The notes under the pieces: generated by a model | What the model saw: only the letters and a program-made list of their open reading frames with translations | Told to the model about the DNA's origin: nothing | Database searches by the model: none | Assembly (NCBI RefSeq): GCF_963457605.1 | Contig: NZ_OY735139.1 | Location: 3,750,001 to 3,814,000 of the forward strand | Source of the DNA: an uncultured Gellertiella sp. | GTDB taxonomy: Bacteria; Pseudomonadota; Alphaproteobacteria; Rhizobiales; Rhizobiaceae | Reading direction: 5' to 3' | DNA: 64,000 nucleotides | Made by a program: the position numbers and the translations under genes | In this document: positions 58,401-64,000 of the stretch, one piece after another | Numbering within the stretch: the stretch's first letter is position 1 | Layout of the letters: each line of letters opens with the position of its first letter

Positions 58401-58965
58401 TCCGCTCGATTCCTACCGGGCAACGCTGGAGAAGATGCGGGTGCAGACATTTGCCGATTTTTCGCAGGCCGTGAAGCAGGGGGCGCAATCGGGCCGGCTG
58501 GCCGGCACCGTCACCTCGAAACAGGAGCGCAAGACCCGTACAGGCAACAAGATGGGCATCGTCGCCTTTTCCGACAGTTCCGGCCAGTTCGAGGCGGTGC
58601 TGTTTTCCGAAGGGCTCGGGCAATATCGCGATCTGCTGGAGGCCGGAAAGTCGCTGGTGATCACCGTCCAGGCGGAAGAGCGCCCCGAAGGCATCGGGCT
58701 GCGCATCCAGACGGCCCAGTCGCTGGAGGAAAAATCGGTACAGATGCAGAAGGCTCTCCGCGTCTTTGTCCGCGACAGCGGCCCCTTGAAGGCAGTTGCC
58801 TCGCATCTCAACCAGCGCGGTGACGGACTGGTGTCCTTCGTGGTGATCAAGGAGGATGGCAAGCGCGAAATCGAGGTGGAGCTTCAGGACAAATACCGGA
58901 TCTCTCCCGAAATCGCCGCCGCGATGCGCTCGGCACCGGGGGTCATCGACGTCGAACTGGTCTGA
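55459..58965 (+). CDS. dnaE: DNA polymerase III alpha subunit (DnaE1)
   Basis: A 1168-aa replicative polymerase. The N-terminal PHP domain starts EFIHLRVHSAFSLLEGALPL. The polymerase active site includes PDFDIDFCQDRREEVI (430-445, the two catalytic Asp) and the GPGRGSGAGSLVAYAL motif before it. The C-terminal half has the HhH region and an OB fold (RLAGTVTSKQERKTRTGNKMGIVAFSDSSGQFEAVLF). The ATG at 55459 gives MADPKAADAGTE; the frame is open to 55288 but that part is not family sequence. This is the DnaE1 type, not the error-prone DnaE2, judged by length and neighbours. Confidence 0.96.
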   Translation: MADPKAADAGTETPARPAPEFIHLRVHSAFSLLEGALPLKKILYKAVADNQPAIAITDTNNLFVALEFAEKATGDGIQPIIGCQLSIDMEDGLDIERRGNQAHLAKLPAIVLLASDADGYERLVDIVSRAYLGGEGGDRAVHVKRSWLDEYGTDGLIALTGALGGPVDCLVREGHHGPAETRLKALKSLFGDRLYVELQRHGNYDRRHEARMVELAYRHDLPIVATNEAFFPTADDYDAHDALMAVAHNAIVSDDSRFRLTPDHSLKSQAEMARLFADLPEALQNTVEIARRCSFVLKTRKPILPRFTGASDDPEEAERAESGELRRQAVEGLDERLRLLGMAPGYTEQEYRDRLEFELSVIERMKFPGYFLIVADFIKWAKSHDIPVGPGRGSGAGSLVAYALTITDVDPLRFSLLFERFLNPERVSMPDFDIDFCQDRREEVILYVQQKYGREQVAQIITFGSLQARAALRDVGRVLEMPYGQVDKICKLVPNNPANPTPLSKAIEEEPKLQEEAEREPVVARLLDIAQKIEGLYRHASTHAAGIVIGDRPLSKLVPMYRDPRSDMPVTQFNMKWVEQAGLVKFDFLGLKTLTVIKVAVDFIAKRNIAVDIPALPLDDAKTYEMLSRGETVGVFQVESAGMRKALIGMRPDRIEDVIALVALYRPGPMENIPVYNARKHGEEEIESIHPMIDSLLAETQGVIVYQEQVMQIAQVLSGYSLGEADLLRRAMGKKIKEEMDQQRARFVEGAMRNAVPKPQANNIFDLLAKFANYGFNKSHAAAYAIVSYQTAYLKAHYPVEFLAASMTLDMSNTDKINDFRQDAKRLGITVIPPSVQTSFRHFETGENRICYALAAIKGVGESAVEHIVAVRGDTPFASIEDFCLRIDAKQINRRVFESLISAGAFDCFGHDRAVLIAGLDRIIGYAQRAQENKVSGQSDMFGAGAATGPEVISFPQTPPWLPSEKLQREFQVLGFYLSAHPLDSYRATLEKMRVQTFADFSQAVKQGAQSGRLAGTVTSKQERKTRTGNKMGIVAFSDSSGQFEAVLFSEGLGQYRDLLEAGKSLVITVQAEERPEGIGLRIQTAQSLEEKSVQMQKALRVFVRDSGPLKAVASHLNQRGDGLVSFVVIKEDGKREIEVELQDKYRISPEIAAAMRSAPGVIDVELV

Positions 58966-59074
58966 GGCCACAGCACGGCGAAAGCGGAAAGCGATTCCGC
59001 TTCAGCAGCTTGGCGGCGTTACCGGATTCAGTTTGGAAGAGACCTGATTCAATCTGTGAACAGTCCGGGCCTGT

Positions 59075-60301
59075 TCAGCCGTCCGTGCCTGCGGGATGGG
59101 TGAGGGTGATGAAATCGGTGCCGTCCCGGCCGGTTTCCTTGCCGATCCCGTCATCGGTGATGGTGATCGTCGAGCCCTCCGTCAGGGCCGCCTCGATGCG
59201 GGCCCTGATGTCCTCGGGAATAGTGATGCGGTCCATGGTGTCCTGAAGGCCAGCCGCATCGCCGGTGATGCCAAGGCGCTTTCTGGCCTTCCGGCTGAGT
59301 GTATCGGGCACCGAAAATCCGTACCAGTCCGCCCCGCCCGCGACCGCATCCATGTGGCGCAATTGCAGGAAATGGGTGCCGAGCGCTTCCTCCGGCTCAT
59401 GGATCAGCACCGGCGCGTCAAACAGCGGCCTGAAGTCCTGCCGAACGAATATCTGTCCAGCAGGCGGTTTCGGCTTTCCTGTCGCCGTGTAGAGGGCGTC
59501 GATCACGGTTTGCGGTAGAACCGCGCCGCGAACGGGCAGGGATTTGGCAAGCTTGAAGGCATTGAGCGCGATCACCGTGTTCCGCCCCAGCCGCCCGTCC
59601 GGTTCACCCGCTGCAAAGCCGAGATCGTTCAGCATCGCCTGGATATCGCGGATCAGTTCCGTCTGGGTCCGGCGGGTGATCAGAATCCGGAGACCCTTCC
59701 TTGCCTCTTGGGCAGGTGCCTGCGGCTCCGCCACGACGACATCGTTTTCAGCCACCTCCGTCGGCACCAGAAAATCCGAGACCGGCCGAAGGCGCAACCT
59801 TGCATCCGAAAGCAACAGGCCGTTTTCAGCCGGATTGGAGGGCCGGAACAGCAGGGGGTGGATGATTTCGGCAGGGGTCAGGGGCTGATCGGCAATCACC
59901 ACCGGAACGCCGGTTTCCGTCATGCCGTAAAGCTGCCGGGCAAAGCCATGCGGCAGCCGCACGCAGCCATGCGAGGCCGGGTGGCGCGGCACGGAATTCG
60001 ACTCGTGCAGGGCAACGCCCGACCAGGTGATGCGCTGCATGAAGGGCATCGGGGCGGAGGAATAGAGGTTGGATTCGTGATAGGGCTGCTTTTCAAGGAT
60101 GGTAAAGATGCCCGTCGGGGTCGAATGGCCGGGCTTGCCGGTCGAGACATTCGACGTTGCCACCACCTGGTCGCCGTCATAGACAACCAGGCTCTGCGTA
60201 TCCCTTGAAACCACGATTGAGAGAGACCGGGCAGACCCGCCATAGGCGGGCACGGCCAGGATCAGGGCTGTCCCCAGCCCCAGAACCACGCGATACAGCA
60301 T
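59075..60301 (-). CDS. L,D-transpeptidase (YkuD) with peptidoglycan-binding domain
   Basis: A 408-aa exported enzyme that cross-links peptidoglycan or attaches proteins to it. The signal peptide is MLYRVVLGLGTALILAVPAYG. The YkuD domain (about 26-140) has the catalytic HPASHGCVRL motif with Cys113. A peptidoglycan-binding-1 domain follows (LIRDIQAMLNDLGFAAGEPDGRLGRNTVIALNAFK, about 215-250). The last 120 residues are unassigned. It is monocistronic on the minus strand, convergent with dnaE. Rhizobia carry many such enzymes, in line with their 3-3 cross-links. Confidence 0.9.
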   Translation of the reverse strand: MLYRVVLGLGTALILAVPAYGGSARSLSIVVSRDTQSLVVYDGDQVVATSNVSTGKPGHSTPTGIFTILEKQPYHESNLYSSAPMPFMQRITWSGVALHESNSVPRHPASHGCVRLPHGFARQLYGMTETGVPVVIADQPLTPAEIIHPLLFRPSNPAENGLLLSDARLRLRPVSDFLVPTEVAENDVVVAEPQAPAQEARKGLRILITRRTQTELIRDIQAMLNDLGFAAGEPDGRLGRNTVIALNAFKLAKSLPVRGAVLPQTVIDALYTATGKPKPPAGQIFVRQDFRPLFDAPVLIHEPEEALGTHFLQLRHMDAVAGGADWYGFSVPDTLSRKARKRLGITGDAAGLQDTMDRITIPEDIRARIEAALTEGSTITITDDGIGKETGRDGTDFITLTHPAGTDG

Positions 60302-60448
60302 TCGTTACCCGTTCAACGCAAAACAACACAGACGCCATGCCTAACCAAATTATCCTGCAAAAAGGGGATGAGATGGAGGCGTTCTTGTGCATATTCACAG
60401 AGGATGATTAAAAATGATTTCCCGATCAGGGCGAAATCCGCCCGTCGC

Positions 60449-61750
60449 TCACGGCGCAGGCGGTTTCTTGCGGGTCGCGCCGAAGGTGTAGCCGGTTTCG
60501 ACCGTTCCCTTGCCGAACTTGTCGCGGATCTTGTCCATCGCCGCTTCCGCAGCCGCGCGCCTTGCGGCTGCGGGGTCGACGAGATCCGGCGGATCGGCGC
60601 GGTCGGGTTCGGTAAGGTCGCTGACCCCGATGCCGATCAGCCGGAACTTCGTGCCGTCGATTTCCTTCTCCAGCAGGGCAAGGCCGGTGCGGAAAATCCG
60701 GTCGGCAAGCTGGGTCGGATCTTCCAGCCGCCGGTTGCGGGTGCGGCTTTTGAAATCCGCCGTCTTCATTTTCAGCACCACCGTCTGGCCGGAAATCCCG
60801 GATTTCTTCAGTCGCCAGGCGACCTTTTCGGAGAGATCGCGCAGGATCGGCACCAGATCCTCCTCGCGGGAGAGATCGTCGAAGAAGGTGGTTTCCGCCG
60901 AAACGCTTTTCGCCTCGCCATTCGGATGCACCTCGCGGTCGTCAATCCCGTGCGACAGCCGGGCGAGCCGCTGGCCGATCACCCCATAGCGGCGCATCAG
61001 GTCGGTTTCGTCCATCGCCTGCAACTGCCCGATGGTGCGGATGCCGTCGCGCTCCAGCGTCGCGGCAAAGGCCTTGCCGACGCCCCAGATGGTGGTGACG
61101 GGGCGGGGGGCGAGAAAGGCGACGGCCTCGGCCCGGCCGATCACCGAGAAGCCGCGCGGCTTTTGCAGATCTGAGGCGATCTTGGCGAGGAACTTGCAAT
61201 AGGAAAGACCGACCGACACGGTGATGCCGATCTCCTTTTCGACGGTGCGGGCAAAGCGGGCCAGCACCCTTGCGGCACTTTCATGGTGCAGCCGCTCGGT
61301 GCCCTTCAGTTGCAGGAAGGCCTCGTCGATCGACACCGGCTGCACCAGCGGAGTCAGATCCTCCATCATCTTTCGGACCTGCCGCCCGACCCGCACATAT
61401 TTCTCCATGTCGGGGCGAATGACGACGGCCTCGGGGCAGGCCTCCAGCGCCTTGAACATCGGCATGGCCGAGCGCACCCCGTGGATGCGGGCGATATAGC
61501 AGCAGGTGGACACCACGCCCCGCTTGCCGCCACCGATGATCAGCGGCTTGTCGAGGAGATCGGGATTGTCGCGCTTTTCGACCGACGCATAGAAGGCATC
61601 GCAATCGATATGGGCGACGGTGAGATCATCGAGTTCGCGATGGGCAACCAGCCGCGGACTTCCGCAGGCCCGGCAGCGTCTCTGCCCCGCAGGCGCACTC
61701 GCCATGCAGTCGCGGCAAAACCCTGGTCGCATTGTTGCTTCGCCTGTCAT
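60449..61750 (-). CDS. dinB: DNA polymerase IV (DinB), SOS-regulated
   Basis: A 433-aa Y-family translesion polymerase. The catalytic acidic residues are in [20 protein letters not shown] and SIDEAFLQL. An N-terminal extension with two Cys pairs ([19 protein letters not shown]) looks like a zinc ribbon and is typical of one of the two rhizobial DinB forms. ATG 61750 or ATG 61732 may be the start; the latter has AGGCGA ahead. The SOS operator at 61756-61770 directly precedes the first ATG. Confidence 0.94.
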   Translation of the reverse strand: MTGEATMRPGFCRDCMASAPAGQRRCRACGSPRLVAHRELDDLTVAHIDCDAFYASVEKRDNPDLLDKPLIIGGGKRGVVSTCCYIARIHGVRSAMPMFKALEACPEAVVIRPDMEKYVRVGRQVRKMMEDLTPLVQPVSIDEAFLQLKGTERLHHESAARVLARFARTVEKEIGITVSVGLSYCKFLAKIASDLQKPRGFSVIGRAEAVAFLAPRPVTTIWGVGKAFAATLERDGIRTIGQLQAMDETDLMRRYGVIGQRLARLSHGIDDREVHPNGEAKSVSAETTFFDDLSREEDLVPILRDLSEKVAWRLKKSGISGQTVVLKMKTADFKSRTRNRRLEDPTQLADRIFRTGLALLEKEIDGTKFRLIGIGVSDLTEPDRADPPDLVDPAAARRAAAEAAMDKIRDKFGKGTVETGYTFGATRKKPPAP

Positions 61751-61755
61751 ATCCG

Positions 61756-61770
61756 GAACATTTGTTGAAC
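61756..61770 (-). promoter_or_regulatory. Alphaproteobacterial LexA box (GTTC-N7-GTTC) of dinB
   Basis: On the minus strand the sequence is GTTCAACAAATGTTC, an exact match to the direct-repeat SOS operator known from Rhizobium, Rhodobacter and Caulobacter. It lies 5 bases before ATG 61750, just downstream of a TATTCT -10-like hexamer, where bound LexA would block transcription. Confidence 0.8.
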
Positions 61771-61813
61771 AGATGTCAGAATAGGCTGCGAAAACTAGTC
61801 ACACAAGCGGCGA

Positions 61814-62464
61814 TCAATCGCCGGAGCGCTGAAAATGGCTGCGCAGCAAGGTGCCCGCATGCGGCCAGTCGCGGGCGCGCTGCACATGGGCGGCAGGCTG
61901 CGGCGCGAGCCGGTGGATTTCGCTGTCCGGCATCATGTGGAGCAGCAGGCAATCCTCCACATGGTCGCCGACCGAGTGGAGGTTATGCGCCATGTCATCG
62001 ATGAAGGCGACGGGGAGTGGACGCGCCTGATGCAGCGCGCCCACCACCGGCCCCTTCGGGCTTTCGGTTGCCACCATCGGGAATGACAGTTCCAGCCGGT
62101 CGAGCAGGCGTCGACGCTCGGTGGCATAGCGCGGTGGCATCGCCGTCAGAAACACGACGTCGGCATCCCGGCCCAGCGCCTGCAGGGTCTCGACCGCCCT
62201 GGTGAAGGGCGTCTGCCAGTCTTCCTGTGCCTTGAAAAAAGTTTCCAGCATGTCACTTACAATACTGTCCTCCAGGGCCATTTCAGTTTCCAGTGAAATG
62301 ATGTTGCCATGCAGCCGGAACGAGCGCGGCAGGAGTTTGGCCCCTGTGGCGGCCAGAAAGGCCTCGAAGGGGCTCAGAAACTGCAACACGACATCATCGA
62401 CATCGCAGACCACCAGCGGCCTGTCGGCAAGGGTGACGTGGTCAAGTGTCGGCAACGGGGCCAT
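61814..62464 (-). CDS. HAD-superfamily-like protein
   Basis: A 216-aa protein with a HAD-like motif I VVCDVDDVVLQFL and a later VFLTAMPPRYATERRRLL (motif II-like Thr) and VAFIDDMAHNLHSV (DD motif). Phosphatase activity is possible; the substrate is unknown. The ATG shares one base with the stop of the DUF3572 gene upstream (TGATG), so the two are coupled. Confidence 0.8.
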   Translation of the reverse strand: MAPLPTLDHVTLADRPLVVCDVDDVVLQFLSPFEAFLAATGAKLLPRSFRLHGNIISLETEMALEDSIVSDMLETFFKAQEDWQTPFTRAVETLQALGRDADVVFLTAMPPRYATERRRLLDRLELSFPMVATESPKGPVVGALHQARPLPVAFIDDMAHNLHSVGDHVEDCLLLHMMPDSEIHRLAPQPAAHVQRARDWPHAGTLLRSHFQRSGD

Positions 62465-62763
62465 CAATATTGTCCTGAGTCGAGGCCGGGGCCGGAAATC
62501 CGGTGCCAGGCTGCCGAAATCTGTTCCGGACTGTAGCCGCTGGCCCCGGCAAAGGCGACGAGCGATGGTTCGTGCTGCATGATGAAGTCGAGCAGACCGG
62601 CGTGAAAGCCGGGTTCGTTCATCGCGGCCCTGAGGTCATGCGGGCCGAGGCCGGACAGTGCCAGAAAGCGGGACAGCATTTCCGGCTCGCTGGCAAGCCA
62701 GCCGAGAATGGCGATTGCGAGCTCGGAAGGATCGGCTTTTTCGAATTTGGGACCGGTCTGCAT
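62464..62763 (-). CDS. DUF3572-type protein
   Basis: A 99-aa all-helical small protein (DPSELAIAILGWLASEPEMLSRFLALSGLGPHDLRAAMNEPGFHAGLLDFIMQHEPSLVAFAGASGYSPEQI) without signal peptide. The WLASEPEMLSRFLALSG segment is what I recognise from DUF3572, commonly found beside divK in Rhizobiales. Function unknown. It is divergent from divK over 129 bases. Confidence 0.85.
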   Translation of the reverse strand: MQTGPKFEKADPSELAIAILGWLASEPEMLSRFLALSGLGPHDLRAAMNEPGFHAGLLDFIMQHEPSLVAFAGASGYSPEQISAAWHRISGPGLDSGQY

Positions 62764-62892
62764 TTTTCTGAAATGATTACCTATTTCTCAACTAAATCGG
62801 GCTAGCGTCTCAATGGGAAATCGGATGCGTTAACCGCCCGGAAGGCAGTATTTGTCTTTTGCAACGCGGACACTGAGGACAGGCTGAACGAT

Positions 62893-63264
62893 ATGCCGAA
62901 GCAGGTTATGATTGTAGAGGACAATGAGCTCAATATGAAGCTCTTTCGCGACCTCATCGAAGCCTCTGGCTATACCACGATCCAGACCCGCAATGGCCTG
63001 GAAGCGCTTGATCTTGCCCGCAAGCATCGTCCGGATCTCATCCTCATGGATATCCAGCTGCCTGAAGTTTCCGGTCTGGATGTGACAAGGTGGCTCAAGG
63101 AAGATCCTGAACTGCACGTGATTCCCGTCATTGCCGTCACTGCCTTCGCGATGAAGGGCGATGAGGAGCGGATCCGGCAGGGTGGCTGCGAAGCCTATGT
63201 GTCGAAGCCGATTTCGGTGCCGAAATTTATCGAAACCATCAAGACCTATCTTGGTGATGCCTAA
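62893..63264 (+). CDS. divK: Single-domain response regulator DivK
   Basis: A 123-aa receiver domain without output domain, controlling the DivJ/PleC/CtrA cell-cycle phosphorelay and cell polarity. The phosphoacceptor is Asp53 in [10 protein letters not shown]; the acidic pair is VEDNE and the Lys is in YVSKPIS. It is followed by pleD after 15 bases, as in Caulobacter and rhizobia. Confidence 0.95.
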   Translation: MPKQVMIVEDNELNMKLFRDLIEASGYTTIQTRNGLEALDLARKHRPDLILMDIQLPEVSGLDVTRWLKEDPELHVIPVIAVTAFAMKGDEERIRQGGCEAYVSKPISVPKFIETIKTYLGDA

Positions 63265-63279
63265 GGCAGGAAGAACTGC

Positions 63280-64000
63280 ATGACTGCGCGCATTCTCGTC
63301 GTCGATGATATTCCAGCGAATGTGAAGGTGCTCGAAGCCCGTCTGCTGGCGGAATATTTCGAGGTGCTGACGGCTGGCGACGGATTCGTGGCCCTGTCGA
63401 TCTGTGAACAGACGCAGGTGGATCTGATCCTGCTCGACATCATGATGCCGGGGATGGACGGGTTCGAGGTCTGCGAGCGGCTGAAGGCAAATCCCCGCAC
63501 GTCGCATATTCCCGTTGTCATGGTCACCGCACTCGACCAGCCCTCCGACCGCGTGCGCGGTCTGAAGGCCGGTGCAGACGATTTCCTCACCAAGCCGGTC
63601 AACGACCTGCAACTGGTATCGCGGGTGAAAAGCCTGCTGCGGCTGAAGACGCTGAGCGATGAACTGCGCATCCGAGCCGGACATGGAAATCCGATGGATG
63701 AGCAGGGCCGGTTTGCCGAGGGCAGGGTGGAAGAGGCAGCCCAGGTGCTGCTGGTCGATTCCCGCGCCAGTTCGCAGGAACGAATCATCAAGGCCCTGAA
63801 GCCGGTGGCGGAGGTGACGGCGATGCCGGACCCGCAGGCCGCGCTGTTTGAAGCGGCTGAAAATGCCTTCGACCTCGTCATCGTCAATGGCAATCTCGAC
63901 GACTATGACCCGCTGCGTCTCTGCTCGCAGCTGCGCTCGCTGGAGCGCACCCGCTTCATCCCGATGCTTCTGATCACCGAGCAGGGCGAGGAAGACCTGA
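63280..64000 (+). CDS. pleD: Response regulator diguanylate cyclase PleD, 3' truncated
   Basis: The first 240 residues of a protein of about 455 aa. The first receiver domain has Asp53 in LILLDIMMPGMDG and Lys in FLTKPVND. The second receiver-like domain (from about 145, AQVLLVDSRASSQERIIKALKPV) lacks some acidic residues, as in PleD. The GGDEF output domain lies beyond the window. The ATG at 63280 follows GCAGGAAG. It turns DivJ/PleC phosphorylation into c-di-GMP synthesis at the pole. Confidence 0.93.
   Translation, partial: MTARILVVDDIPANVKVLEARLLAEYFEVLTAGDGFVALSICEQTQVDLILLDIMMPGMDGFEVCERLKANPRTSHIPVVMVTALDQPSDRVRGLKAGADDFLTKPVNDLQLVSRVKSLLRLKTLSDELRIRAGHGNPMDEQGRFAEGRVEEAAQVLLVDSRASSQERIIKALKPVAEVTAMPDPQAALFEAAENAFDLVIVNGNLDDYDPLRLCSQLRSLERTRFIPMLLITEQGEEDL

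Noticed and set aside
54841-58971. Very long open frame on the minus strand opposite dnaE and lolD
   Set aside because: It mirrors the codon structure of dnaE (high third-position GC leaves the opposite frame open) and its translation has no recognisable domain.

Overview
The window is chromosomal DNA of an alphaproteobacterium, almost certainly a member of the Rhizobiaceae (Rhizobium/Agrobacterium/Sinorhizobium group). The grounds are the gene orders clpP-clpX-lon-hupB, nuoA to nuoN followed by birA, rnj, mce, a DUF1467 gene, proS, lolC, lolD and dnaE, and DUF3572-divK-pleD, plus high GC, GTTC-N7-GTTC type SOS operator sequence and rhizobial intergenic palindromes. The assignment rests on remembered synteny; no database search was run. 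Both ends cut genes: metY lacks its 5' end and pleD its 3' half.

Layout. 1-5.4 kb: metY (partial), a cupin protein, an overlapping pair encoding a GGDEF-EAL c-di-GMP enzyme and a stand-alone BLUF blue-light sensor, and a convergent cytochrome P450. 5.7-11.4 kb: the proteostasis block clpP, clpX, lon, then hupB, each with its own terminator or promoter-like sequence. 11.5-16.8 kb: an unrecognised 256-aa protein, an aldo/keto reductase, a di-haem cytochrome c peroxidase and a chemoreceptor. 16.8-20.9 kb: a one-gene island with a 1262-aa SIR2-domain protein whose sirtuin NADase residues are intact, behind a long G-rich tract. This is the best candidate for a poorly described system, namely an NAD-depleting phage defence protein. 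20.9-27.7 kb (minus strand): a polyamine-type ABC transporter flanked by an acetylpolyamine amidohydrolase-like enzyme and a YtcJ-type amidohydrolase with an apparent 3' frameshift. 27.9-30.9 kb: a polytopic membrane protein, a small unknown protein, tRNA-Val and two identical tRNA-Asp genes.

31.2-47.5 kb: the complete 14-gene complex I operon nuoA-N, carrying four extra reading frames. One, between nuoC and nuoD, is a four-helix-bundle (S23/IVP-like) gene flanked by inverted copies of an AGTGAGTAGT motif, so it looks like a mobile insertion. The others are a secreted small protein after nuoD, a helix-hairpin-helix protein after nuoF, and a 70-aa frame before nuoG. 47.5-59 kb: birA, rnj, mce, a DUF1467 membrane protein, proS, lolC/lolD, a 28-aa membrane microprotein and dnaE1. 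59-62.8 kb (minus strand): an L,D-transpeptidase, dinB with an SOS operator at its start, a HAD-like protein and a DUF3572 protein. 62.9-64 kb: divK and the start of pleD, the cell-cycle phosphorelay pair.

Most of the window is ordinary core genome. The accessory signals are the SIR2 island, the BLUF/c-di-GMP pair, the four-helix insertion in nuo, and the acetylpolyamine module.
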